Shown in pieces: positions 1 through 9,217 of a stretch of 62,682 nt of DNA; within the stretch, counting starts at the first letter, position 1; each line of letters starts with the position of its first letter. The position numbers and the translations under genes are program-made. The stretch covers positions 1-62,682 of the forward strand of contig JAIEOW010000120.1 of NCBI GenBank assembly GCA_019750095.1, given 5' to 3'. Source of the stretch: Phycisphaerales bacterium. GTDB lineage: Bacteria; Planctomycetota; Phycisphaerae; Phycisphaerales; UBA1924. The notes under the pieces are model-generated. The model was not told the DNA's origin. It searched no databases and saw nothing but the letters and a program-made list of their open reading frames with translations.

Positions 1-1295
1 CAGACAAAGCTCGGGTCCTCCGCCGTCAGCTTGTGCACGCTGGCCGAGAACTTGGTCTCGTCGGCGTGGTTCTTCAACTCCACCGCCAGCCCGTACATCG
101 GCTTGGGCATCGGCAGCGGCTTGATCCGGACGTTGTCGGCCTCGTGGCTCTCGTGCACCACGCTGTTGAGCTTCACCTCGTCGATCTTCGCGACGGCTCC
201 GATCATCCCCGGCCCAAGGTCCATCACTTCAACGTGGTCCTTGCCCTGCAAGCGGAACATGTGCCCGATGCGCACCGCCTTCTTCTGATCATCCAACAGC
301 AGATCCTGCTTCTGACGAATCACCCCCTGGTGCACGCGAAAGATCCCCAGCTTTCCGACAAACGGGTCCTGCGTCACCTTGAATATGTGCGCAATCAGCG
401 GGCGCATGGCGTCCGGACTCGGGTTGTACTCCCGCTCGTTCCCACCCGCATCGTCGCGCTTCAGGAACTCCGCCGGATTCACTTCCGTCGGCGCCGGACA
501 AAGCGACGCGAACACGTGCAGCAGATCATCGATGCCGACCCCCGTCTTCGCCGAGACAAAGCAGATCGGCACCAGGTGCCCCTGCTCAAGCGCTCGCTCG
601 AAGGCCGCGTGCAGCTTCACCGGATCAAATCCACCGTCCTCCCCCTTCTCCAGATACTGCATCGTCAGCTCTTCATCCACCTCGATCACTTGCTCCACGA
701 TCCGCTTGTGCGCATCGTGCACGCTCGAAAACTCCGCCTGATCCCCCTTCGCATCCTTCCCGTCATGCTCAAACACATTCACGACATCCTTCCGCCCCGG
801 CGTCGGCAGATTTATGGGCAGGCACATCATCCCGAACGTGTCGCGGATCTGCTCCGTCAGCATCTCCAGATCCGCCTCCGCGAGCTCCATCTTGTTCACG
901 ATGATCATCCGCGGCAGGTTTCGCTCTTCCGCCACCGCCATCATCCGCCGCGTGACCGTCTCGATCCCCCGCACCGCGTCCACCACCACCGCCACCGTCT
1001 CCACCGCCGGCAGGCACGCGATCGAGTGCCCCAGAAAATCCATCAGCCCAGGCGTGTCGATCAGATTGACATCGTGCCCCTCAAAACCAAGGTGCATCAC
1101 GCTCGGCTGCAGCGAGTGCTTGTGATGCTTCTCGCCGTCCGTCCAATCGCTCACCGTGTTGCCTTCTTCCACCGTCCCCATCCGCTTCGTGACGCCCGCC
1201 GCAAACAGCAGCCGCTCCGCGAGCGTCGTCTTCCCGCTCCCCGCATGGCCCGTCAGACAGATGTTCCGGATGTCCGCTGGATTCGCGACCGCCAT
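1..1295 (-). CDS. Elongation factor G-like translational GTPase (C-terminus beyond window)
   Basis: The N-terminal 431 residues of an EF-G-type GTPase; the rest lies outside the window. The P-loop GHAGSGKT is near residues 16-23, the G3 box reads DTPGLMD (EF-G proper has DTPGHVD) and the G4 box is NKME. The switch I region is divergent. These features fit the EF-G-like paralogues (EF-G2 or FusA2 type) better than the main translocase, so its exact job in translation or recycling cannot be assigned. The ATG has a GGAG Shine-Dalgarno about 9 bases upstream. Domain II-like beta segments begin around residue 330. It is transcribed away from queA, and the upstream 900 bases contain no confident gene. 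Confident as a translational GTPase, less so on subtype. Confidence 0.88.
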   Translation of the reverse strand, partial: MAVANPADIRNICLTGHAGSGKTTLAERLLFAAGVTKRMGTVEEGNTVSDWTDGEKHHKHSLQPSVMHLGFEGHDVNLIDTPGLMDFLGHSIACLPAVETVAVVVDAVRGIETVTRRMMAVAEERNLPRMIIVNKMELAEADLEMLTEQIRDTFGMMCLPINLPTPGRKDVVNVFEHDGKDAKGDQAEFSSVHDAHKRIVEQVIEVDEELTMQYLEKGEDGGFDPVKLHAAFERALEQGHLVPICFVSAKTGVGIDDLLHVFASLCPAPTEVNPAEFLKRDDAGGNEREYNPSPDAMRPLIAHIFKVTQDPFVGKLGIFRVHQGVIRQKQDLLLDDQKKAVRIGHMFRLQGKDHVEVMDLGPGMIGAVAKIDEVKLNSVVHESHEADNVRIKPLPMPKPMYGLAVELKNHADETKFSASVHKLTAEDPSFV

Positions 1296-2189
1296 AGTGC
1301 ATCACTCCACACACCCCGGCCATCTCGGCCAGGATGAAAAGGGTCCACAACGCACGCGCCGCCTTCACGCCCCACTGGGCGCACGTCGGTCCGACACGCC
1401 CGCGCCCTCACAGACACGCGGCCATAACAGTTTACAACTTCCCCGCCCCCTGCGAAAGTCTGGCGTTGACACCCAAGAGCCTGCGAACACACCCCTGACG
1501 CAGAATCGGTCCAGGCCCCGGGATATCACCAGCGCGGCCGTCGTCGCACGACGATCAACGAAAGCGGCTCGCATGCGTTCGTCTGCTTTCGCACACGCGA
1601 ACGCTCATGCCGCCGCGGTTACCCGAGCAAATCCAGACGACCACACATTGCCCGCCGAAACCCATGCTCCGGCGGTCCCGCAACCTGCTCAGGTTTCTGG
1701 CCCCGGTCAACCGCAACCGTCGCCACCCCTCGCGCCCGCTCGCGGCCATCTTCCACGCGATTGACCACTGTGCCCCCACGCTCGAACGAATCCGGGCTGC
1801 GCTCGATCCGGCGCAGGTCCCCGCTCCGAAGAAACTCCCCATGGTCCGGCGCGCGACCAAGTTCCCGAACCAGACCCTCGCGTTGGTTCTCCGCACGAAG
1901 CACGTCGGCATACCGCAGCCCGCCCACGCACTCACCATTCGCGCACCCGCCACCCTCGCGCCGGAGTTCCGCGGCACAATCGCCCGATCTGAAAGTTGGC
2001 GCAAACTCGCAACGCACTCCCCAGACATGAACGAACCGGATGCCGCCGCACCGCGCGGGCGGTGAACCCGATAACATCGCCCGCACCGCGGCGGACATCG
2101 ACTTTCGATATCACCCGCCCATTTTCCCCAAGTTCCATCTGCACCGCGTGTTGCTTCATCGCCACATGAAGTGCTTCCGAAACACACCA
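1296..2189. other. Gene-poor stretch between the EF-G-like gene and queA
   Basis: About 890 bases with no recognisable protein. Long open frames exist on both strands because stops are rare at this GC content. Only the plus-strand frame at 1607-2065, listed separately, shows a codon-position composition that looks coding. Otherwise the stretch should hold the divergent promoters of the EF-G-like gene and queA, though I see no convincing -35/-10 pair. Confidence 0.5.
1607..2065 (+). CDS. Doubtful hypothetical basic protein
   Basis: A 152-codon frame whose third codon positions are clearly richer in G+C than first positions, and first positions richer than second, by my own reading. That is the pattern of genuine genes in this window. 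The product would be rich in Arg, Pro and Ala, with very few acidic residues. It has no motif, signal peptide or family that I recognise. A second possible start lies at 1664. No Shine-Dalgarno stands out. A minus-strand frame over the same bases has the less gene-like order of codon-position GC. It could equally be non-coding leader sequence of queA. Treat as a candidate only. Confidence 0.22.
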   Translation: MPPRLPEQIQTTTHCPPKPMLRRSRNLLRFLAPVNRNRRHPSRPLAAIFHAIDHCAPTLERIRAALDPAQVPAPKKLPMVRRATKFPNQTLALVLRTKHVGIPQPAHALTIRAPATLAPEFRGTIARSESWRKLATHSPDMNEPDAAAPRGR

Positions 2190-3497
2190 ATGCTCCGTAC
2201 TGACGACCTCGATTTCGCACTCCCGGAAGAGCTCATCGCCACCAGACCGGCCGAGCCGCGTGACGCCGCGCGGTTGCTCGTTGTTTCGCGCTCCGACCCC
2301 GCGCGCATCGAACACCGACTCATCCGCGATCTGCCTGACATCCTGCGCCCGCCAGATCTCCGCAGCGCGATGCCCCCGGACGTCATGGTCGTCAACGCCA
2401 CGCGCGTCCTCCCCGCTCGATTCCGCGGCGTTCGTGCCGACACCAATGGCCAGGTCGAAGGGCTCTACGTCCAACCCGCCCTAACCTCCCACGAGCATGC
2501 CAATCGCGGTCCGATCTGGATCGTCCTTCTCAAGATGCGCCGGCTCAGACCCGGGGTCCTCGTCAACCTACTTGATCGCCATGACCGCGACTCGGGCGTC
2601 CGCCTGAGACTCATCGAGCGCGTCCAGAGCACGTCACCATCCTCTCCCGCCGCGGGCTGGATCGTGCTCGTCGAGTCTGAATCCCTCGCACTCACCCCCG
2701 GGCTCACCGCCGCCGACCTCCTTGAGTTCATCGGGCTCACGCCGGTTCCCCCGTACATCCTCGCGGCGCGTCGCAAGCACCACGACGCCATCGCCGACGA
2801 CCGCGATCGGGCCACATACCAAACCGTCTACGCATCCACGAAGGACGAGCGCCCGGGCCACGGCTCAGTCGCCGCCCCCACTGCCGGACTCCACTTCACG
2901 CCCGACCTGCTGCTCCGCCTCCGCGATTCAGGCGTTCGCCAACACGATGTCACCCTCGATGTCGGCCTCGGGACCTTCAAACCGGTCGAAACAGAGTTCA
3001 TCGAACATCACCCCATGCACTCGGAATGGTGCTATGTCCCGCAAACCACGGCGTCGGCCATCGCCGCCGCCCACGCGCAACCGCCCGCGCCTCGCGGCCG
3101 AGTTCTTGCCATCGGGACCACTGCCGCCCGCACGCTCGAGTCTTTCGATACAACCGACGAGATGCTCCGCGTCCGCTGCAAGGACACGAGCATTCTCATC
3201 TCGCCTGGCTATCAGTTCAAACACGTCGAGGCGATGCTGACCAACTTCCACCTGCCGCAGACCACGCTTCTGGCCATGGTTGCCGCGTTCCTCGCGTCGC
3301 GTCCTGGGCTCACCTCTGCCTCTGCTTCCCAATCTGCATCTGGCGGCACACATGTCCCGCCTGAGTCTCCCCCTCAGCCAACATCTTCCGCTCACGCGGT
3401 CGAGGCCATCTCCCGTCTGAAACACATCTACGCACAGGCCATCGCTCACCGCTACCGCTTCTACTCCTTCGGCGACGCCATGCTCATCCTTCCCTGA
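2190..3497 (+). CDS. queA: S-adenosylmethionine:tRNA ribosyltransferase-isomerase
   Basis: QueA transfers and isomerises the ribosyl group of S-adenosylmethionine onto 7-aminomethyl-7-deazaguanine at tRNA position 34, giving epoxyqueuosine. Family hallmarks are the start LRTDDLDFALPEELIATRP, the segment GSVAAPTAGLHFT, the DVGLGTFKPV strand, the LESF segment and the C-terminal YRFYSFGDAMLI. The start chosen at 2190 gives 435 residues and places the conserved N-terminus directly after Met; an in-frame ATG at 2166 is possible. The protein is longer than the usual 350 or so. The excess includes a Ser/Pro-rich insert of about 45 residues near residues 375-420, between the conserved NFHLPQTTLLAMVAAF segment and the terminal helix. 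Its pathway partner tgt is 30 kb away on the other strand. Confidence 0.93.
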   Translation: MLRTDDLDFALPEELIATRPAEPRDAARLLVVSRSDPARIEHRLIRDLPDILRPPDLRSAMPPDVMVVNATRVLPARFRGVRADTNGQVEGLYVQPALTSHEHANRGPIWIVLLKMRRLRPGVLVNLLDRHDRDSGVRLRLIERVQSTSPSSPAAGWIVLVESESLALTPGLTAADLLEFIGLTPVPPYILAARRKHHDAIADDRDRATYQTVYASTKDERPGHGSVAAPTAGLHFTPDLLLRLRDSGVRQHDVTLDVGLGTFKPVETEFIEHHPMHSEWCYVPQTTASAIAAAHAQPPAPRGRVLAIGTTAARTLESFDTTDEMLRVRCKDTSILISPGYQFKHVEAMLTNFHLPQTTLLAMVAAFLASRPGLTSASASQSASGGTHVPPESPPQPTSSAHAVEAISRLKHIYAQAIAHRYRFYSFGDAMLILP

Positions 3498-3513
3498 CTC
3501 CTCGGGGCGATCA

Positions 3514-3533
3514 GGCCGTGCCTCTGCATGGCC
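3514..3533. terminator. Hairpin between convergent queA and ftsH
   Basis: An 8-bp stem with one G-T pair (GGCCGTGC / GCATGGCC) around a CTCT loop. It lies 17 bases after the queA stop and within the 120-base gap between two convergent genes. There is no run of T on either side, so it is only a candidate transcript end. Confidence 0.3.
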
Positions 3534-3617
3534 ACAGTTCTGAACCCGATGACGTATGACGGGCTGGCCGTGCGCGTATCACCGCTTTTCATACACCGCC
3601 CAAAGCGACGCCCTGGG

Positions 3618-5735
3618 TCATGCTGGCCGGGGCAGCACGTTCGTCGGAATCTCCGGCGGTGCACTTACAGCAGGTTTCGCAACAGCCGGTGATGCGTCGC
3701 GCTTCGCCTCTGCGGCGAGCAGATCGCTCACCGTGGGCTTGCCGAGCGCCTCGCCCCGCATGAGCTTGCGGACTTCGTCCACGCCAAGGGTCTCGTACTT
3801 CAGCAACGCCTCGGCAACGGCGACGACCTTTTCCCAGTTCGCTTCCAGAAGCGACTTCGCCTCGGCAAAGGCCTCGTCGACAATGCGGCGCACTTCTTCG
3901 TCGATGAGCCGAGCCGTTTCGTCGGAATAGTCCTTCTCGGGCAGGACCATTTCGCGCGTGTCGGCGCCCGCGTATCGCACGAATCCGAGCCGAGAGCTCA
4001 TGCCCCACTCCAGAATCATCGAACGGGCGATGCTGGTGACCTGCGCGATATCCATGGATGCACCGCTGGAGACGTCGCCCATGGCCTTTTCCTCGGCGAT
4101 GCGCCCGCCGCAGAGGACCTTCATCGTGGAGGAGAGCCACTTCAATCCATACCCCATGCGATCCTTGTTCGGGAGTGAGAACGTTGCCCCGCCCGCCTGC
4201 CCACGCGGGATGATCGTGACCTTGTGCAACGGGTCGGCATCCGGGAGCAGCGCCTGAAGAATCGCGTGGCCCGCCTCGTGATAGGCAACGAGCTTGTTGT
4301 CTTCCTGCTCGCGCACGCGGCTCTTCTTGGCTCGCCCGAACTTCACCTTGTCCCGGGCCTCTTCAAGATCTTCCTGCTCGATGAAGTCCTTGTTGTGCAG
4401 CGTCGCGGCAATCGCGGCTTCATTGATCAGCGAGGCGAGATCGGCACCGGAGAACATCGGCGTGGCGCGGGCGACACGCTCCATGTCGACATCGGGCCCG
4501 AGCTTCACCTTCTTGGCGTGGACCTGCAGAATCTCCAGACGGCCCTTCACATCCGGACGAGGAACGGTGATCTGACGATCGAATCGCCCCGGACGGGTCA
4601 GCGCGGGGTCGAGAACATCGGCCCGATTGGTGGCCGCGACAACAATCACGCCATCGGCGGAGTTGAAGCCGTCCATCTCCACCAGAATGGCGTTCAGCGT
4701 CTGCTCTCGTTCATCGTGCCCGCCAGAGGAAAAGCCCCCGCCGCGGCGACGCCCGACGGCGTCGATCTCATCCAGGAAGATGATGCACGGCGCGGATTCC
4801 TTCGCCTGCTTGAAGAGGTCTCGCACGCGGCTGGCGCCGACGCCCACGAACATCTCGACAAAGTCCGAACCCGAGATCGAAAAGAACGGGACGTCGGCCT
4901 CGCCGGCGATCGCCTTGGCAAGCAGCGTCTTGCCGCACCCGGGCTCGCCGATGAGCAGCACGCCACGGGGGATTCGCCCGCCGAGTTTCATAAACCGCTT
5001 GGGATTCTTGAGGAACTCGATGATCTCGGTGACTTCGTCCTTGGCTTCCTCGATGCCAGCAACATCGTTGAAGGTGACGCTGACGTTTTCCTTCGTCAGG
5101 GTGCGGTGACGAGACTTGCCGAAGGATCCGAGCATTCCGCCCGCTCCGCCACCCGCAGATCGCAGCCCGCGGGCAATGAAGAACCAGATCACGGCGATGA
5201 TGAGTACAACCGGCAGAAGCGAAATCAGAAGCTGCTGCCAGAATGGATTGGAGACTTCGCGGAAGCTGACGTTGTCCGGACGAGCGTCCTTGAGTTCCTT
5301 CAGATAAAACGCCTTGGATGACGGGCTGATCGGAAGCACGACCTCCACCGGCTCGCCGTCGGGCATCCCGGGCCAGGTCGTTGTCTTCGCCGTGATCGCC
5401 GAATCGCTCACGGCGAGCTCGGTGAGACGATTCTCGACGTACATCGTGCGGAGTTCTTGGAAATCCTTGAACCGCTTGCTTGAGCCTTGAAAGTTGCTCA
5501 GCAGCATGAACAGCATCGCCGCGACCATCAGCACCATGACCAGACCGAAGAGCCCGCGGCTCGGACGCAACGGATTCGGCACACCCGGCTTGCCAGGCCC
5601 CCCACCACCATCACCACCAGAACCCGGGGAGTTCTTTCCCGAATCGCCGGAGCGCGATCGCTTGCCTTCAGAGCCTTCGTCGGCGGCAACGCGGATGAGA
5701 TCTGAAAGGGCAGTGGATCGGGTGGTGTCGTGCAT
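3618..5735 (-). CDS. ftsH: ATP-dependent zinc metalloprotease FtsH
   Basis: Membrane-bound AAA+ protease of 705 residues that degrades misassembled membrane proteins and some regulators. The order is: a Gly/Ser/Pro-rich cytosolic tail to residue 60, membrane helix 62-80, periplasmic domain, second helix near 169-188, then the AAA module and M41 peptidase domain. The AAA module has Walker A GEPGCGKT at 263-270, Walker B IIFLDE at 318-323 and the second region of homology around 369-387. The zinc motif HEAGH is at 486-490. Walker A differs from the common GPPGTGKT but keeps Lys and Thr. The long glycine-rich N-terminus is unlike proteobacterial FtsH. It converges on queA and is followed upstream by a 198-base gap. 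Confidence 0.97.
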   Translation of the reverse strand: MHDTTRSTALSDLIRVAADEGSEGKRSRSGDSGKNSPGSGGDGGGGPGKPGVPNPLRPSRGLFGLVMVLMVAAMLFMLLSNFQGSSKRFKDFQELRTMYVENRLTELAVSDSAITAKTTTWPGMPDGEPVEVVLPISPSSKAFYLKELKDARPDNVSFREVSNPFWQQLLISLLPVVLIIAVIWFFIARGLRSAGGGAGGMLGSFGKSRHRTLTKENVSVTFNDVAGIEEAKDEVTEIIEFLKNPKRFMKLGGRIPRGVLLIGEPGCGKTLLAKAIAGEADVPFFSISGSDFVEMFVGVGASRVRDLFKQAKESAPCIIFLDEIDAVGRRRGGGFSSGGHDEREQTLNAILVEMDGFNSADGVIVVAATNRADVLDPALTRPGRFDRQITVPRPDVKGRLEILQVHAKKVKLGPDVDMERVARATPMFSGADLASLINEAAIAATLHNKDFIEQEDLEEARDKVKFGRAKKSRVREQEDNKLVAYHEAGHAILQALLPDADPLHKVTIIPRGQAGGATFSLPNKDRMGYGLKWLSSTMKVLCGGRIAEEKAMGDVSSGASMDIAQVTSIARSMILEWGMSSRLGFVRYAGADTREMVLPEKDYSDETARLIDEEVRRIVDEAFAEAKSLLEANWEKVVAVAEALLKYETLGVDEVRKLMRGEALGKPTVSDLLAAEAKRDASPAVAKPAVSAPPEIPTNVLPRPA

Positions 5736-5933
5736 GTGGGTTGGTGCGAGAGCGAACGACGAACTTGCGAGGGCTTGAGTGTTCTACGACGCCCACAGTG
5801 ATTTCGGTTCAGCACCCGTGCGGTTTCGCCCGGCGGGTGCACAGGCTTCGAATAAGGGATATCGGCTGACCCAAGACTAGGCGTTCGTCCATTTCCGAGC
5901 GATTTCCTGCCAATCCGGCAGGTCGAGCACTGG

Positions 5934-7568
5934 TCAGGGTCGCTTCGGTCGTGGATTGGTGCCGCCACCGCCCAGCTCCGGGCGACGATCGATCAGCAGT
6001 TCAAGGGCTTCGATATCCATCTCGGTGACAATGTTCTGTGCCGCGCCGGGCCGCTCGGGCGAGACCGTGACCGATGCACCGGGGCGATACCGCCATGGCT
6101 TCTTGGCGGTGCGTTCGATCACGCGATACGTCCCGTTGGGCACCGTGACCAGCGACCAGCTCTTCTTCATCGCGGACTTCTCAACTCGTGAAACCAGCGG
6201 GATACTGAGCATGCGCCAGTTGGCACCGAACCTTGGGTGGGCGATCGGGCCGGTGGCCTTCACGTCATAGAAACTCGTGAGCTGATCGGGAAAGACGTCC
6301 AGAACGCCGCGGCTGAACCAGTGCACGTGACCCTTGTTGCCGCTCGTGCGCGAGAGTTCAACGGATTTCTTCAGATCTTCCCAGCTTGAATCCTTGCCCT
6401 CGCCGACGAGACGGATGCCAGGATACATCTCGGCGACGCGACCCTTGCCCAGCATGTTCATGTGCTTGATCTGATCGATCCATGTTTTCTCATAGGAGTC
6501 ATAGCTGAAGCGGTAGTTCTGCGGGATGAACTCGTCCCAGTTGGGCGTGATGCCGTTGCCGACCCAGTCGCCGGGGAGCTTGAGCGCGTCGGCACTCGTC
6601 CACGCAGCCCACTTGGGCCACTCAAGCAAGTAGTTCTCCAAGCACCACGGATACACCGCAGGGCTGAGCGAGATGATGATGCCCGGGCGCTTGGCACGGA
6701 CTTCCTGCACGAACATCTTGCTGAACTCATTGACCTTGGCGATGCGCCAGCGGGTCCACTCGGCATCCTTCGGATCGGCGGGCGGCTCTTTGCCGTCGTG
6801 ATCCCTGGCGTATTGCTTCTTGGTGTAATCGTCATAGCCCATGGTGTAGTAGGGCCAGACGATGCGATCATCGAGTTGGATGCCGTCGAGATCGTACTTG
6901 TCGATCGCTTCAACCACGAGATCGATCAGGAAGCGGCGGGCCTCCGGATGCAGAGGGTTCATCCAGACAAAGCCGTTGGGCGCCACCTCGTTGCCCTTGA
7001 TGTCGCGGCTCAGCCACTCGGGCTTGTCCTTGCGGAGGTGGTTCATGGTGTCCTTGTGGGCGGCCATGAAGCCGTATTCGAACCATGCGATGTAGATGAG
7101 CCCGTTGCGGTGGGCCTCAATCAGGGTCTCTTGCAGAAGGTCTCGGCCGAACTGGCGGACGTCTTCGGGTTTGTCGCTCGGGTCCTGCGGCATGAGTGCG
7201 GGTCGGCGATCAATGCCGATGACCCGTTCGAGCACCTTGGAGGGGAACTGGGTGTACCCGTTCTTCCAGGTTTCGACATACACGGTGTTCAGCCCGATCT
7301 CGCGCAGACGCCGCATGGTCTCGGCGGTGTTCTGCGCACTGGAGATCGCCGTGTTGCCCGTGGTCGTGACCCACGTGCCGCGAACTTCCGGCTCGGCAAA
7401 GGGCTTGGCCGGGGCTTTCTCCTCCAGCTTCGGGTCACCCGGCTTGGGCGCGGCATTGGGGGTTTCTGGGGCGGAGCCCGTTTGAGCGTGAAGCACTCTG
7501 GCACCCACCAGCACAAAGGCCAACAGGGCGGCAGAGATCGCGAGCGTGCGAGAAACTGGGGAGATCAT
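5934..7568 (-). CDS. Exported GHL10-type glycoside hydrolase-like protein
   Basis: A 544-residue exported protein with a signal peptide at about residues 8-28 and a cleavable-looking ...LHAQ end. The body matches the glycosyl-hydrolase-like 10 (DUF4015/GHL10) family. It has RGTWVTT at the first strand, GLNTVYVETW, the conserved DGIQLDDRIVWP strand with its acidic pair, SLSPAVYPWC and FIPQNYRFS, all consistent with a TIM barrel. A small beta-sandwich-like domain follows at the C-terminus. The substrate cannot be read from sequence. The ATG at 7568 is chosen because the signal peptide follows at once. It is divergent from a Gfo/Idh/MocA oxidoreductase 106 bases away, which suggests a shared carbohydrate-related role. 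Confidence 0.85.
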   Translation of the reverse strand: MISPVSRTLAISAALLAFVLVGARVLHAQTGSAPETPNAAPKPGDPKLEEKAPAKPFAEPEVRGTWVTTTGNTAISSAQNTAETMRRLREIGLNTVYVETWKNGYTQFPSKVLERVIGIDRRPALMPQDPSDKPEDVRQFGRDLLQETLIEAHRNGLIYIAWFEYGFMAAHKDTMNHLRKDKPEWLSRDIKGNEVAPNGFVWMNPLHPEARRFLIDLVVEAIDKYDLDGIQLDDRIVWPYYTMGYDDYTKKQYARDHDGKEPPADPKDAEWTRWRIAKVNEFSKMFVQEVRAKRPGIIISLSPAVYPWCLENYLLEWPKWAAWTSADALKLPGDWVGNGITPNWDEFIPQNYRFSYDSYEKTWIDQIKHMNMLGKGRVAEMYPGIRLVGEGKDSSWEDLKKSVELSRTSGNKGHVHWFSRGVLDVFPDQLTSFYDVKATGPIAHPRFGANWRMLSIPLVSRVEKSAMKKSWSLVTVPNGTYRVIERTAKKPWRYRPGASVTVSPERPGAAQNIVTEMDIEALELLIDRRPELGGGGTNPRPKRP

Positions 7569-7674
7569 GGCTACCCTTGCGACCCACCGTGATTCGGTGG
7601 CGGGTGGAGTGGATGGACACGCAAACACGCCGGGATCGTACGCGTTGCGCTTCCGGCATTCAGGAAGGTTCGTC

Positions 7675-8676
7675 ATGGCCAGCAATGGAGCGTTCAAGCT
7701 TGCGATCATCGGGGCCGGCGGCATTTCCAACGCCCACGCGGCGGGGGTCAAGGCCAATAGCCAGAAACTGGCCATCAGCGCGGTGATCGATCCGATCCCC
7801 GCCAATCGCACCAAGCTGGCGACCGATCACGCCGCCGAGCAGTTTGACTCGGTGGACTCCTTTCTCGCGGCCCGAGCCGGCGGCAAGGCCCAGGCCGACG
7901 GCGTGGTGGTGTGCACGCCGCCCAGCGCTCGCATACAGATCATCGAGAAGTGCCTGAAGGCCGGGCTGCACGTGCTGGCCGAGAAGCCGATCGCGCACCA
8001 TCTGGCCGATGCGAAGAAACTCGCTGAGATGGTGCAGCAGTATCCGAAGCTGGTCACGGCTCTGGCGTATTGCCACCGCTTCACGCCGGGCGTTGTGGAG
8101 ATGAAGAAGCTGACCGCCGGCGGCAAGATCGGGAAGTTGACGCGATTCGAGAACTGCTTCGCGACGTATTTTCCCGCACTGCGCGAGAAGTGGATGAGCG
8201 ATCCGGCCGTCTCCGGCGGCGGGTCGTTCATCGACACCGGGTGCCACTCGCTGGACCTCTTCCTCTTCCTGGTGGGCACGCCCAAGATGCAGGCCTGCGT
8301 GAAGGAGTTCGCGTGGGAAGGCCGCGGCGAGTCGAGCGCGACGGCGATCGTCAAGTCCGCCGTCCAGGGCTCGATCTATCCGGGCGTCGGCGGCGTGATC
8401 CTCTCGGGCTGGATGGAACCCGACCGCTTCACCGTCTCTCTTGTCGGCACCGAGGGCACGCTGAGCTACGACTATCTCAAGCCGACCGAACTCGTCTTCC
8501 AATCCTCCCGCGGCGGCGCGGCGGAAGTGCTCACCGTCGAGACGCATGAGGTGCGATTCGCCAAGCAGCTTCTGGCCTTTGCTGAGGCGGCCCAGACGGG
8601 CAACCGAGGGGTGCTGGCGAGCTTCGCCGAGGGCGTGTTGACCGCCGAGGCGGTGGATGCGGTGGGGCGCGGGTAA
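7675..8676 (+). CDS. Gfo/Idh/MocA family oxidoreductase
   Basis: A 333-residue NAD(P)-dependent dehydrogenase. The Rossmann fold opens with the GxGGIS nucleotide loop at residues 13-18, and the family signature AEKPIA is at 102-107. The C-terminal alpha/beta domain contains GGGSFIDTGCHSLDL, which supplies the usual Asp and His near the active site, and ends with a helix typical of the family. Such enzymes oxidise or epimerise sugars, inositols or related polyols; the substrate here is unknown. The start at 7675 follows AGGAAGG, a good Shine-Dalgarno, and removes an unconserved upstream extension. It is divergent from the GHL10-type gene. Confidence 0.9.
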   Translation: MASNGAFKLAIIGAGGISNAHAAGVKANSQKLAISAVIDPIPANRTKLATDHAAEQFDSVDSFLAARAGGKAQADGVVVCTPPSARIQIIEKCLKAGLHVLAEKPIAHHLADAKKLAEMVQQYPKLVTALAYCHRFTPGVVEMKKLTAGGKIGKLTRFENCFATYFPALREKWMSDPAVSGGGSFIDTGCHSLDLFLFLVGTPKMQACVKEFAWEGRGESSATAIVKSAVQGSIYPGVGGVILSGWMEPDRFTVSLVGTEGTLSYDYLKPTELVFQSSRGGAAEVLTVETHEVRFAKQLLAFAEAAQTGNRGVLASFAEGVLTAEAVDAVGRG

Positions 8677-8721
8677 AGTACGCGAATGCCAAGCGGAACA
8701 GTGGCGTGAATAGGAGGCTCC

Positions 8722-9138
8722 ATGAGCGAAACCCGCGTCATGTCCCTGATGCTCGGCGCGATCGTGCTGTTTGTCATGTCGCTCTTCATGAGCTTCACCG
8801 AGCTCCGCTACGCGATCTCTGGAAAAGACGTGGCCGCGAGGGTGACGGGAAAGGTTCCGCTCGCGTACAAGGGCAGCCGTCGATCGGCGACACGCACCGT
8901 CTATGAAGTCACCGGCGTCTTTGACGATGGCGGCAGCGAACGCAAGGAAACCGTGACCGTGGAACAGGACTTCCCCTTTCCCGATGATGGAACCATCGCG
9001 CTCCAATACTTGCCCGGCTCGGTCGGCATGAGTCGCCTCGCGGGCACGACGAACATGTTCTGGGTCTACGTCATGCTCGCGTGCATGGGGTTGCTGGGCT
9101 TCCTCGGCTGGCGGTTCTGGAAGTTCTACAAATCGTGA
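8722..9138 (+). CDS. Small membrane protein, DUF3592-like
   Basis: 138 residues with a hydrophobic helix at about 7-29 and another at about 112-131. They bracket a beta-rich exposed domain containing the pattern RTVYEVTGVF and the segment TIALQYLPGS. This layout of two helices around a small domain with a VxYxP-like turn resembles DUF3592 proteins of unknown function. The start is supported by AGGAGG eight bases upstream. It lies 45 bases after the oxidoreductase on the same strand and could be cotranscribed with it. No function assigned. Confidence 0.75.
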   Translation: MSETRVMSLMLGAIVLFVMSLFMSFTELRYAISGKDVAARVTGKVPLAYKGSRRSATRTVYEVTGVFDDGGSERKETVTVEQDFPFPDDGTIALQYLPGSVGMSRLAGTTNMFWVYVMLACMGLLGFLGWRFWKFYKS

Positions 9139-9217
9139 GCGTGCGCGCTCCCGAGCCGCAAAAGTAAACGGCATCTGCCACCGATCGGCGTGTCGATCGG
9201 TACACCGGCAGTAGACC

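Noticed and set aside
33..1337. Long plus-strand open frame of 434 codons
   Set aside because: It is antisense to the EF-G-like gene, is full of His and Arg, and matches no family; a shadow of the minus-strand gene.
1555..2220. Minus-strand frame of 221 codons before queA
   Set aside because: Composition by codon position does not look coding and the product has no recognisable feature.
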